Assembly (NCBI GenBank): GCA_013284265.1 | Contig: JABTBR010000063.1 | Span: forward strand, 1-35,099 | DNA: 35,099 bases | DNA from: Oxalobacteraceae bacterium | GTDB taxonomy: Bacteria; Pseudomonadota; Gammaproteobacteria; Burkholderiales; Burkholderiaceae_D | Direction: 5' to 3' | Shown here: one piece after another, positions 1-7,363 of the stretch | How the letters are laid out: each line of letters starts with the position of its first letter | Position numbering within the stretch: the first letter of the stretch is position 1 | Notes under the pieces: generated by a model | The model's database searches: none | Told to the model about the DNA's origin: nothing | What the model saw: only the letters and a program-made list of their open reading frames with translations | Program-made: the position numbers and the translations under genes

Positions 1-28
1 TGGGTTTTCCATACTGCCGCCGGCCCGC
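1..28. repeat. End of a dispersed inverted-repeat element (partial, cut by window edge)
   Basis: The first bases run TGGGTTTT, then a 13-base block GCCGCCGGCCCGC at 16-28. The same block ends the complete element at 4520-4532, also just after TGGGTTT, and its reverse complement begins that element at 4392-4404. This is therefore probably the right edge of another copy, lying just past the 3' end of rfaE2. The inner part is outside the window. Confidence 0.55.
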
Positions 29-49
29 AGGCATTGACAGCAAGGGATC

Positions 50-523
50 CTAGTTGCGTATCTTGTTGAGCAGCTTGGTCGTCGAGCGGTCGTGCGCGAA
101 ATCGATCGCGACGGCCTGTCCACCGTAAGCCAGCACAGCCTGCCCCTCGGGAATGGCCTGCATATCGTAGTCGCCGCCCTTGACGTAGATCTCCGGGCGC
201 GCTTCCCGCACCACTTCCAGCGCGGTATCTTCATCGAAGTCCACCACCAGGCTGACCGACTCCAGCGCCGCCAGCACGGCCAGACGGTCGGGGCAGCTGT
301 TGAGCGGACGGTCGTCGCCCTTGCCCAGGCGCTTGACGGAGGCGTCGGTATTGGCCGCCACCACCAGCGAGGCGCCCAGCGCGCGCGCCTGCGCCAGATA
401 GGTCACATGGCCGCGGTGCAGCAGGTCGAACACGCCATTGGTCAGCACCACCGGCTTGGGCAGGGCCGCGACGCGCGCGGCCAGTTGTTCACGGCTGCAA
501 ATCTTGTTTTCAAATTCAGGCAT
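50..523 (-). CDS. rfaE2: D-glycero-beta-D-manno-heptose 1-phosphate adenylyltransferase
   Basis: Cytoplasmic enzyme of ADP-heptose synthesis for the LPS inner core: it transfers AMP from ATP to heptose 1-phosphate. The 157-residue protein is a stand-alone nucleotidyltransferase domain equivalent to the C-terminal half of the HldE fusion of enteric bacteria. The cytidylyltransferase-type HxGH motif is visible near residue 36 (NGVFDLLHRGH), and the family C-terminal signature STTKLLNKI closes the protein. Length matches separate RfaE2 proteins. The kinase partner (RfaE1/HldA) is not in the window. It lies 49 bases downstream of, and on the same strand as, the PilU-like ATPase gene, so the two could share a transcript. 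Its 3' end abuts the dispersed repeat at the window start. Confidence 0.93.
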   Translation of the reverse strand: MPEFENKICSREQLAARVAALPKPVVLTNGVFDLLHRGHVTYLAQARALGASLVVAANTDASVKRLGKGDDRPLNSCPDRLAVLAALESVSLVVDFDEDTALEVVREARPEIYVKGGDYDMQAIPEGQAVLAYGGQAVAIDFAHDRSTTKLLNKIRN

Positions 524-572
524 CGGTTTCTTCAGTTGCGGCGCCGGCCAGGTGAGCGGCCGGGCGCCAGGT

Positions 573-1766
573 TCAGGTCTTGCCTTGTTCGTCTTCTTCC
601 GGCTCTTCCTCGATCTGCATGCTCAGCGTGTCGGCAGTGGCCGGCCCGGCGTCGCCGCCCGGCTCCTTGCGGTCGCCGCGCAGCTTGATCTGCAGGCGCA
701 GGCCGTTGGCCGAGTCGGCGTTGCGGATCGCCTCTTCATAGGCGATGTAACCCTTATTATAGAGTTCATACAAGGCCTGGTCGAAGGTGCACATGCCCAG
801 CTCGCGCGATTTGTGCATGATTTCCTTGATCGCCTGGAAGTTCCCCTTGAAGATCATCTCGGCGATCGTCGGCGTGTTCAGCAGGATTTCGATGGCGGCC
901 TTGCGGCCCTTGCCATCCTCGGTGCGCACCAGGCGCTGCGAGACGATGGCGCGCAGATTCGACGACAGGTCCATCAGCAGCTGATTGCGGCGCTCTTCCG
1001 GGAAGAAGTTGATGATGCGGTCCATGGTCTGGTTCGAGTTGTTCGCGTGCAAGGTGCCCAGGCACAGGTGGCCCGTTTCGGCGAAGGCGATCGCATGCTC
1101 CATCGTCTCGGTGTCGCGGATCTCGCCGATCAGGATCACGTCGGGCGCCTGGCGCAGGGTGTTCTTCAGCGCATTGTGCCAGGACAGGGTGTCGACGCCG
1201 ACCTCGCGGTGGGTGATCAGGCAACCCTTGTTCTTGTGCACGTACTCGACCGGGTCTTCCACCGTGATGATGTGGCCGGCCGAATTGGCGTTGCGGTAGT
1301 CGATCATCGCCGCCAGCGTGGTGGACTTGCCGGAACCGGTGCCGCCGACCACCAGCACCAGGCCGCGCTTGGTCATGATGACGTCCTTGAGCACCTCGGG
1401 CAGTTCGAGCTTTTCGAAGTTGGGGATTTCCGAGGCGATGGTGCGGATCACCATGGCCACGTTTTGCTGCTGCACGAAGACGTTGACGCGGAAGCGGCAT
1501 ACGTCGGGCAGCGAGATGGCGAAGTTGCATTCCAGCTCGGCCTCGAACTCGCGGCGCTGCTTCTCGTTCATGATCGACAGCGCCAGCGCGCGCGTGATGT
1601 CGCCGCTCAGCTTTTGCTGGCTCAGGGGTTTCATCGCGCCCTGGGACTTGATGCTGGGCGGGAAGTCGGCCGAGATGAACAGGTCCGAGCCTCCCGTGTG
1701 GTGCATCACCTTCAGTAATTTGTGCAGATAAGCCTGGGCTTCTTCCGGTCCGAATGTGGAGGACAT
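573..1766 (-). CDS. PilT/PilU-family type IV pilus retraction ATPase (second PilU-like copy)
   Basis: A 397-residue hexameric secretion-superfamily ATPase. Visible motifs are Walker A GGTGSGKST (about 141-149), Asp box ITVEDPVEY, Walker B VILIGEIRD and His box AETGHLCLGTLHAN. It resembles the pilU product at 7364 more than PilT: it shares the NTLRQAPDV, FFPEERR and KSRELGM stretches and lacks the PilT AIRNLIRE helix. The C-terminus differs from both, ending in a Gly/Pro linker and an acidic EEEPEEDE tail. Known family members act at the inner-membrane base of type IV pili and help depolymerise the pilin fibre; a role for this paralogue in twitching or pilus tuning is inference. The ATG is preceded by AAAGGCGAG. 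It is divergent from oxyR, with rfaE2 downstream. Confidence 0.88.
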   Translation of the reverse strand: MSSTFGPEEAQAYLHKLLKVMHHTGGSDLFISADFPPSIKSQGAMKPLSQQKLSGDITRALALSIMNEKQRREFEAELECNFAISLPDVCRFRVNVFVQQQNVAMVIRTIASEIPNFEKLELPEVLKDVIMTKRGLVLVVGGTGSGKSTTLAAMIDYRNANSAGHIITVEDPVEYVHKNKGCLITHREVGVDTLSWHNALKNTLRQAPDVILIGEIRDTETMEHAIAFAETGHLCLGTLHANNSNQTMDRIINFFPEERRNQLLMDLSSNLRAIVSQRLVRTEDGKGRKAAIEILLNTPTIAEMIFKGNFQAIKEIMHKSRELGMCTFDQALYELYNKGYIAYEEAIRNADSANGLRLQIKLRGDRKEPGGDAGPATADTLSMQIEEEPEEDEQGKT

Positions 1767-1813
1767 ACTCGCCTTTCATTATGCATCGCTGTGGCCCAAC
1801 CAGCTGGTGCATC

Positions 1814-1819
1814 ATTATA
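1814..1819 (-). promoter_or_regulatory. Candidate -10 box for the PilU-like gene
   Basis: Read on the minus strand this is a perfect TATAAT, about 48 bases upstream of the ATG at 1766, in the 155-base gap shared with the divergent oxyR. No good -35 lies 16-18 bases upstream (TGTGTG at best), so the promoter may need an activator. I saw no convincing oxyR promoter or OxyR box by eye. Confidence 0.4.
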
Positions 1820-1921
1820 TCGAGTGCATTTCACCACACACATTTTTCTTGCCGGGGCCGCGAGTGTGGCGCCGCCGTTTCAGTCATTGCATCCAAGCAT
1901 TGCCTGTGTTCAAATACCTGA

Positions 1922-2860
1922 ATGACTCTGACCGAACTGAAATACATCGTCGCTGTTGCGCGAGCGAAACACTTCGGACACGCTGCCGAAGCCTGCTATG
2001 TCGCCCAGCCGACCTTGTCGGTAGCAATCAAGAAGCTCGAAGATGAGTTGGGCGTCGTGCTGTTCGAGCGCGGCGGCGCGGAAATCTCGGTCACCCCGCT
2101 GGGCGCCCAGATCGTGGCCCAGGCCGAACGGGTGCTGGAACAGACCGCCGCGATCAAGGAGTTAGCCAAACAAAACAAGGACCCGCTGGCCGGCCAGCTG
2201 CGCCTGGGCGTGATCTACACCATCGGCCCCTATCTGCTGCCGCCGCTGGTCAAGGGCATGATCGCCAAAGTGCCGCAGATGCCGCTGATCCTGCAGGAAA
2301 ATTTCACCGTCAAGCTGCTGGAAATGCTGCGCCAGGGCGAACTGGACGCGGCCATCATGGCCCTGCCCCTGCCCGACCATGGCATGGCGATGCACGCCCT
2401 ATATGACGAACCCTTCGTGGTGGCGATGCCACAGGCCCATCCCTGGGCCCAGCGCAAGTCCATCCCGGCCGACGACCTGAAAACCGAGAACATGCTCCTG
2501 CTCGGCAATGGCCACTGCTTCCGCGACCAGGTGCTGGAAGTGTGTCCGGAAATGGCGCGCTTCTCGGCGCCGGGCAATGGCATGCAGCGTACCTTTGAAG
2601 GCTCCTCCCTCGAAACCATCCGCCACATGGTCGCCAGCGGCATCGGCCTGACCGTGCTGCCGCGTGCCTCGGTGCCGGACATGGGCACGCGCGACGGCAT
2701 GCTGCAGTTCCGTCCCTTCGAGCAGCCGGTGCCCTCGCGCCGGGTGGTCATCGTGTGGCGTAAAAGCTTCACCCGCAAGGCCGCCATCGACGCCATCTGC
2801 GACGTCGTGCGCGGCTGCGAGCTGCCGGGCGTGACCGTCTTGCGCGACGAGGAAAAATAG
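1922..2860 (+). CDS. oxyR: Hydrogen-peroxide-sensing LysR-family regulator OxyR
   Basis: LysR-type activator that senses peroxide through a reversible disulfide and switches on catalase, peroxiredoxin and iron-homeostasis genes. The protein has 312 residues: an N-terminal winged helix-turn-helix (about 1-60, including HFGHAAEACYVAQPTLSVAIKKLE) and a substrate-type sensor domain. The two redox cysteines fall at residues 199 and 208 in the context GHCFRDQVLEVC, the same numbering as E. coli OxyR, which separates it from other LysR proteins. ubiA follows 52 bases downstream on the same strand; oxyR-ubiA adjacency is common in betaproteobacteria. A glutathione peroxidase that could belong to the same response lies at 8500, though no OxyR site is claimed there. 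Confidence 0.95.
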   Translation: MTLTELKYIVAVARAKHFGHAAEACYVAQPTLSVAIKKLEDELGVVLFERGGAEISVTPLGAQIVAQAERVLEQTAAIKELAKQNKDPLAGQLRLGVIYTIGPYLLPPLVKGMIAKVPQMPLILQENFTVKLLEMLRQGELDAAIMALPLPDHGMAMHALYDEPFVVAMPQAHPWAQRKSIPADDLKTENMLLLGNGHCFRDQVLEVCPEMARFSAPGNGMQRTFEGSSLETIRHMVASGIGLTVLPRASVPDMGTRDGMLQFRPFEQPVPSRRVVIVWRKSFTRKAAIDAICDVVRGCELPGVTVLRDEEK

Positions 2861-2912
2861 CCGGCCGCGCCGCGATTTGCGATAATCGCCGTTTCCCTCT
2901 GCGAAACCTTCC

Positions 2913-3767
2913 ATGAACAAGCTGGAGTTGTACTTCCGTCTGGTGCGCCTGGACAAACCGATCGGCACCCTGCTGCTGCTATGGCCCACTTTGAGCGCGC
3001 TGTGGCTCGCTTCGAACGGCGTGCCGGACTGGCGCCTGCTGCTGATCTTCTCGCTGGGCACCCTGCTGATGCGCTCGGCCGGCTGCGCCATCAACGATTA
3101 CGCCGACCAGGATTTCGACAAGCACGTCAAGCGCACCGCCCAGCGCCCCCTCACGAGCGGACGCATCAGCGGCAAGGAAGCGCTGGCCATCGCCGCCGTC
3201 CTCGCCCTCATTTCCTTCTGCCTGATCCTGCCGCTGAACGCGCTGACCAAACAGTTGTCGGTGGCCGCCGTCATCATCGCCGGCACCTATCCCTACTTCA
3301 AGCGCTTCTTCGCGATCCCGCAAGCCTATCTGGGCATCGCCTTCGGCTTCGGCATACCGATGGCCTTCGCCGCCGTGCAGGACAAGGTGCCGGCGGTGGC
3401 CTGGGTGCTGCTGATGGGCAATGTGCTGTGGGCGGTCGCCTACGACACCGAGTACGCGATGGTGGACCGCGACGACGATGTGAAAATCGGCATCCGCACC
3501 TCGGCCATCACCTTCGGCCGCTTCGACGTGGCGGCCGTGATGGCCTGCTATGCGCTCTACCTGGCGCTGCTGCTGGTGTGCGGCTGGCAGTTGGGCATGG
3601 GCATGTGGTACCAGGCCGGGCTGCTGGTGGCGGCCGGCATCGCCTGCTACCACTACACCCTGATCCGGGGCCGCGAGCGCGACCCTTGCTTCTACGCCTT
3701 CCGCCACAATAACTGGCTGGGTGCGGCCGTGTTCGCCGGCGTGGCGCTGGACTTCGCGCTGCGCTGA
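2913..3767 (+). CDS. ubiA: 4-hydroxybenzoate octaprenyltransferase
   Basis: Integral inner-membrane prenyltransferase that attaches the polyprenyl tail to 4-hydroxybenzoate in ubiquinone synthesis. The 284-residue length is typical. Both Asp-rich Mg-diphosphate motifs are present: NDYADQDFD followed by KRTAQRP in the first loop, and YDTEYAMVDRDDD in the second. The remainder is hydrophobic helices consistent with about eight to nine membrane spans. The start MNKLELYFRLVRLDKPIG is the usual N-terminus. It is likely cotranscribed with oxyR or driven from the 52-base gap. A hexanucleotide repeat begins seven bases past the stop codon. Confidence 0.95.
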   Translation: MNKLELYFRLVRLDKPIGTLLLLWPTLSALWLASNGVPDWRLLLIFSLGTLLMRSAGCAINDYADQDFDKHVKRTAQRPLTSGRISGKEALAIAAVLALISFCLILPLNALTKQLSVAAVIIAGTYPYFKRFFAIPQAYLGIAFGFGIPMAFAAVQDKVPAVAWVLLMGNVLWAVAYDTEYAMVDRDDDVKIGIRTSAITFGRFDVAAVMACYALYLALLLVCGWQLGMGMWYQAGLLVAAGIACYHYTLIRGRERDPCFYAFRHNNWLGAAVFAGVALDFALR

Positions 3768-3774
3768 GCGCGGT

Positions 3775-3810
3775 GGCAGCGGCAGCGGCAGCGGCAGCGG
3801 CAGCGGCAGC
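3775..3810. repeat. Hexanucleotide tandem repeat (GGCAGC) x6
   Basis: Six exact copies of GGCAGC start seven bases after the ubiA stop. The rest of the 220-base gap to the DUF883 gene holds no obvious gene. Short echoes of CCTACACT/CCTACCCA occur between about 3916 and 3971 upstream of the next start. Confidence 0.9.
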
Positions 3811-3987
3811 GGGCATGATCGCTGGCCGGACCGCTGGCCGGGTCGCGACGATGCTGCGTCCGCGTGGCGACGCTACGCGCGATTGAGGCGGCGCAAAGCC
3901 GCGCCGCTTCGCTTGCCTACACTGGGATGTCCGGTGCTTATTCCTACCCAGGCCGGCACCATTCCTACACTTTCAACGAGGCTATTT

Positions 3988-4380
3988 ATGGATCCGTCGC
4001 AGAATCAGCAAACCCAGCAACCCCAGCAAAATGGAAAAGGCGGTGCCAGCAACGACAGCATCGCGCGCAGCCAGGCCGATAACGGCGACGCGCGCGCCAG
4101 GCTGATGGATGAACTCACTAGTGTGATCAGCAATGCGGAGAGCTGGCTCAGCGAAGCCAAGACCCGTGGTGCCGACGAGGCCGCCGAAACCCGCGCCCGC
4201 TTCGAGGACGCGCTGCGTACCGCGCGCACCGATCTGCTCAAGATAGAAGACAGCGTGATGGCACGCGGCCGCATGGCGGCGCGCTCGGCCGATATGTATG
4301 TCAAGGACAATCCCTGGAAGGCTGTGGGCCTGGGTGCCGCGGTGGGGGTGATTGTCGGACTGCTGGTCAGCCGCAAATAA
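3988..4380 (+). CDS. DUF883 (ElaB/YqjD-like) membrane-anchored protein
   Basis: A 130-residue protein of the ElaB/YqjD/YgaM type. Known members are anchored in the inner membrane by a C-terminal helix, and some bind ribosomes in stationary phase; the role here is inferred from the family only. The N-terminal 35 residues are Gln/Asn-rich and probably disordered. An amphipathic helical region follows (ARLMDELTSVISNAESWLSE onward), with the family-typical ending NPWKAVGLGAAVGVIVGLL plus SRK. I chose the ATG at 3988, preceded by ACGAGG, because an in-frame extension upstream runs through the GGCAGC repeat and looks non-coding. It is convergent with proC, separated by a hairpin repeat element. Confidence 0.85.
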   Translation: MDPSQNQQTQQPQQNGKGGASNDSIARSQADNGDARARLMDELTSVISNAESWLSEAKTRGADEAAETRARFEDALRTARTDLLKIEDSVMARGRMAARSADMYVKDNPWKAVGLGAAVGVIVGLLVSRK

Positions 4381-4391
4381 GTCAGACGCTC

Positions 4392-4532
4392 GCGGGCCGG
4401 CGGCACCTTTAAAACCCAGGGCAAAGAGCCGGGGGCCTGTCCCGCAGGGACAGGCGGGGCGCAGGCCCTCCCCGGACCCTGGGTCAGACCCCAAGGGTAC
4501 GCCGTGGGTTTCAACGATAGCCGCCGGCCCGC
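4392..4532. repeat. Complete dispersed element with nested inverted repeats (possible two-way terminator)
   Basis: The outer arms are a perfect 13-base inverted repeat: GCGGGCCGGCGGC at 4392-4404 and its complement at 4520-4532. Inside are CCTTTAAAACCCA on the left (from 4406) and GCCGTGGGTTT on the right (4501-4511). An 8-base hairpin CCTGTCCC-GCA-GGGACAGG lies at 4436-4454, and GGGTCAGACCCC at 4481-4492. The stretches around 4414-4434 and 4481-4511 match, in reverse orientation, the element at 35031-35099, while the middle differs. It fills the 165-base gap between the convergent DUF883 and proC genes, so it may terminate both. Confidence 0.7.
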
Positions 4533-4545
4533 CATTTTCTTTACA

Positions 4546-5385
4546 TCAAACCCCGCCCAATTCCTCGCCCAGCTCGCGGCCCCGCTCGGCCGCGGCCTTC
4601 ATCGCCTGCACAATCGCGGCCTTGACGCCGCTGTTTTCCATGCTCGTCAGCGCGGCATAGGTGGTGCCGCCCTTGGAGGTGACTCTTTCGCGCAACAGCG
4701 ACACTGGCTCGCTCGATTGCGTAGCCAGCTGGGCCGCGCCGACAAAGGTGGCCAGCGCCAGCTGCGTGCCCTGCTCCGCGCTCAAGCCCATCTCCAGCGC
4801 GGCCTGCTGCATCGCTTCAATAAAATAAAACACATAGGCCGGGCCGCTGCCCGAGACCGCCGTAACGGGATCGATCAGCGCTTCATTGTCCAGCCACACG
4901 GTGGCGCCGACCGCCTGCAGGATCGCGTCGGCCGAAGCCTTCTGCGCGGCGCTGACGCCGGCGCTGGCGACCATGCCGGTAATGCCCAGGCCGATCAGGG
5001 CCGGCGTATTCGGCATGCAGCGCACGATGGCTTCGTAGCCGCCCAGCCAGCGCGCCAGATCGGCGGCGCGGATGCCGGCCGCGATCGACAGCATCAGGGG
5101 CTTGCCGGCTGCGCCAGCCAGCAGCGGCAGCAACTGGGCCGCCACTTCGCGCATGCTTTGCGGCTTGACCGCCAGCACGATCACGTCGCAGGCGGCAACG
5201 GCCGCGTCGGCCGCCGGCGCGCTGCTCACGCCATACCGCGCGCGCAATTGCTCCAGCGCCGCCGGGTTCGGATCGACCACATGGATGTTGGCCCCTGCCG
5301 TCAGCTTGCCGGCCAGACCGGCGATCAGGGCGGCGGCCATATTCCCGCCGCCGATAAAGGCAATCTTCAATTCTGCTGTGCTCAT
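4546..5385 (-). CDS. proC: Pyrroline-5-carboxylate reductase
   Basis: Catalyses the last step of proline synthesis, NAD(P)H-dependent reduction of 1-pyrroline-5-carboxylate. The 279-residue protein opens with a Rossmann motif (IAFIGGGNMAAALIAGL). It carries the middle signature VLAVKPQ and MPNTPALIGLG and the C-terminal dimer and active-site region AVSGSGPAYVFYFIEAM and ERVTSKGGTT. The ATG at 5385 was chosen because residues match the family from MSTAELKIAFIGGG onward; the longer open frame overlaps yggS and is unlikely to be translated. It follows yggS by 22 bases on the same strand, the conserved yggS-proC pair. Confidence 0.95.
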   Translation of the reverse strand: MSTAELKIAFIGGGNMAAALIAGLAGKLTAGANIHVVDPNPAALEQLRARYGVSSAPAADAAVAACDVIVLAVKPQSMREVAAQLLPLLAGAAGKPLMLSIAAGIRAADLARWLGGYEAIVRCMPNTPALIGLGITGMVASAGVSAAQKASADAILQAVGATVWLDNEALIDPVTAVSGSGPAYVFYFIEAMQQAALEMGLSAEQGTQLALATFVGAAQLATQSSEPVSLLRERVTSKGGTTYAALTSMENSGVKAAIVQAMKAAAERGRELGEELGGV

Positions 5386-5407
5386 GGCTGTTCTCTTGTC
5401 TCTTTGT

Positions 5408-6109
5408 TTAATGATAATTGCGTGCGCCGAAAATGGCGCTGCCGACGCGCACGATGGTGGCGCCCTCGGCAATGGCGGCGCGCAGGTCGGCCGACATGCC
5501 CATCGACAGGGTATCGAGTGCCATGCCGTCGGCGCGCAGCTGTTCATACAACTGGCGCAACTGGGCAAAGGCGGCGCGTTGCTGCTCAAATGCTTCCAGC
5601 GGTTCGGGGATCGCCATCAGGCCGCGCAGCCGCAGCCGTGGCAAGGCGGCCACCTGGGCCGCCAGCGCCGGCAGTTCGGCCGGGCTGACGCCGCTCTTGC
5701 TGGCCTCGCCGCTGATGTTGACTTGCAGGCAGATATTCAGATCGGGCAAACCGTCCGGGCGCTGCTCGGACAGGCGCTGGGCGATCTTCAGACGGTCGAC
5801 CGTGTGCACCCAGGCGAAGTGCTCGGCGATGGGACGGGTCTTGTTGCTCTGGATCGGACCGATGAAATGCCAGTCCAGCGCCACGCCGGGGACCAGCTCG
5901 GCCACGGCGCGCTGCTTGTCCAGCGCTTCCTGCAGATAATTTTCGCCGAAGGCGCGCTGGCCCGCCGCCACGGCGGCCTGCACCGCGTCGGCGCCGAAGG
6001 TTTTCGACACGGCCAGCAATTGCACGGCGTCCGGCGCCCGGGAAAATTCTTGGGATGTGGCAATAATTGTACGGCCGATGGCTTGCAAGTTCAGGTCGAT
6101 TGTGGACAT
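5408..6109 (-). CDS. yggS: YggS/PLPBP family pyridoxal-phosphate homeostasis protein
   Basis: Small PLP-binding protein with the alanine-racemase barrel fold and no known catalytic activity. The family buffers PLP and affects amino- and keto-acid balance. The 233-residue protein carries the PLP lysine at residue 36 in LLAVSKTFGAD, followed by FGENYLQEA, WHFIGPIQSNK, LQVNISGEASKSG and the phosphate-binding C-terminus LSMGMSADLRAAIAEGAT. The start MSTIDLNLQ at 6109 fits the family; an in-frame ATG two codons earlier (6115) is possible. It is divergent from pilT with an 84-base gap, an arrangement also seen in pseudomonads, and is probably cotranscribed with proC. Confidence 0.94.
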   Translation of the reverse strand: MSTIDLNLQAIGRTIIATSQEFSRAPDAVQLLAVSKTFGADAVQAAVAAGQRAFGENYLQEALDKQRAVAELVPGVALDWHFIGPIQSNKTRPIAEHFAWVHTVDRLKIAQRLSEQRPDGLPDLNICLQVNISGEASKSGVSPAELPALAAQVAALPRLRLRGLMAIPEPLEAFEQQRAAFAQLRQLYEQLRADGMALDTLSMGMSADLRAAIAEGATIVRVGSAIFGARNYH

Positions 6110-6193
6110 AATCATTGATCGGATAGTGTAATGCGTTCGTCTGCAGCGGTAGCACCGCTTACCCGGCATTCAACTCCAGGCAAGGAATTATAA

Positions 6194-7237
6194 ATGGACA
6201 TTTCGGAACTACTCGCATTCTCGGTCAAGAACAAAGCCTCGGACTTGCACCTGTCGGCCGGTTTGCCGCCCATGATACGGGTGCACGGCGATGTGCGGCG
6301 GATTAATCTGCCACCGCTCGAGCACAAGGATGTGCACGGCATGATCTATGACATCATGAACGATGGCCAGCGCAAGGCCTATGAGGAAATGCTCGAATGC
6401 GATTTTTCCTTCGCCATCCCCGGCCTGGCGCGTTTCCGCGTCAATGCCTACAACCAGGAACGGGGCGCGGCCGCCGTGCTGCGGACGATTCCGTCCAAGA
6501 TCATGAGCCTGGAAGAACTGAACTGTCCGAAGATCTTCGCCGACCTGGCCCTGAAGCCGCGCGGCCTGGTGCTGGTGACCGGTCCGACCGGTTCGGGCAA
6601 GTCGACCACGCTGGCGGCGATGGTCAACCACGTCAATGAAACCGAGTACGGCCACATCCTGACGATCGAAGACCCGATCGAGTTCGTGCACGAATCGAAG
6701 AAATGCCTGATCAACCAGCGCGAAGTCGGGCCGCACACCCTGTCGTTCAACAATGCGCTGCGTTCGGCGCTGCGGGAAGATCCCGACGTGATCCTGGTCG
6801 GCGAGCTGCGCGACCTGGAAACCATCCGCCTGGCGCTGTCGGCCGCCGAGACGGGCCACCTGGTGTTCGGCACGCTGCACACCTCGTCCGCCGCCAAGAC
6901 CATCGACCGTATCGTCGACGTGTTCCCGGCCGACGAAAAGGAAATGGTAAGGGCGATGCTGTCCGAATCCTTGCAGGCCGTCATTTCGCAGACCCTGCTC
7001 AAGACCAAGGATGGTTCGGGCCGCGTGGCCGCGCATGAAATCATGGTCGCCACGCCGGCCATCCGCAACCTGATCCGCGAAGCGAAGATCGCCCAGATGT
7101 ATTCGGCGATCCAGACCGGCAGCAATATGGGCATGCAGACGCTGGACCAGACCCTGACCGATCTGGTACGGCGCAACGTCATCTCCTCGGCCGCCGCCCG
7201 CTCGGCCGCCAAGACCCCGGACAATTTCCCCGGCTAA
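6194..7237 (+). CDS. pilT: Type IV pilus retraction ATPase PilT
   Basis: Cytoplasmic hexameric motor that depolymerises type IV pili, powering twitching and DNA uptake. The 347-residue length is standard. Motifs: N-terminal PAS-like domain with SDLHLSAG; Walker A GPTGSGKST (130-138); Asp box LTIEDPIEF; Walker B VILVGELRD; His box AETGHLVFGTLHTSS; and the PilT-specific AIRNLIRE helix followed by KIAQMYSAIQTG, needed for retraction in studied homologues. AAGGAA precedes the ATG. pilU follows 126 bases downstream on the same strand, but the gap holds a long inverted repeat that could separate expression of the two. Confidence 0.97.
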   Translation: MDISELLAFSVKNKASDLHLSAGLPPMIRVHGDVRRINLPPLEHKDVHGMIYDIMNDGQRKAYEEMLECDFSFAIPGLARFRVNAYNQERGAAAVLRTIPSKIMSLEELNCPKIFADLALKPRGLVLVTGPTGSGKSTTLAAMVNHVNETEYGHILTIEDPIEFVHESKKCLINQREVGPHTLSFNNALRSALREDPDVILVGELRDLETIRLALSAAETGHLVFGTLHTSSAAKTIDRIVDVFPADEKEMVRAMLSESLQAVISQTLLKTKDGSGRVAAHEIMVATPAIRNLIREAKIAQMYSAIQTGSNMGMQTLDQTLTDLVRRNVISSAAARSAAKTPDNFPG

Positions 7238-7261
7238 GCCCCTCAATCTCCTCACACCCCG

Positions 7262-7349
7262 CCGGGGGTCAGGTCTGTCATTCGGACATTGTCCGCGCCC
7301 TGCCCTGGCTAGCGCCGGGCTCGTGTCCGAATGCCAGACCTGACCCCGG
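7262..7349. repeat. Long imperfect inverted repeat in the pilT-pilU gap
   Basis: The left arm (about 7262-7289, GGGGTCAGGTCTGTCATTCG and on) is nearly the perfect complement of the right arm (7323-7349, GTGTCCGAATGCCAGACC and on). The arms are 27-28 bases with two mismatches and one extra G, around a 33-base loop. The right arm ends two bases before the pilU ribosome-binding site (AAAGGAAG, 7352-7359). No T-run follows, so it is not a standard intrinsic terminator. A REP- or MITE-like element, or an mRNA hairpin in the pilU leader, is more likely. Confidence 0.75.
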
Positions 7350-7363
7350 TTAAAGGAAGTACC

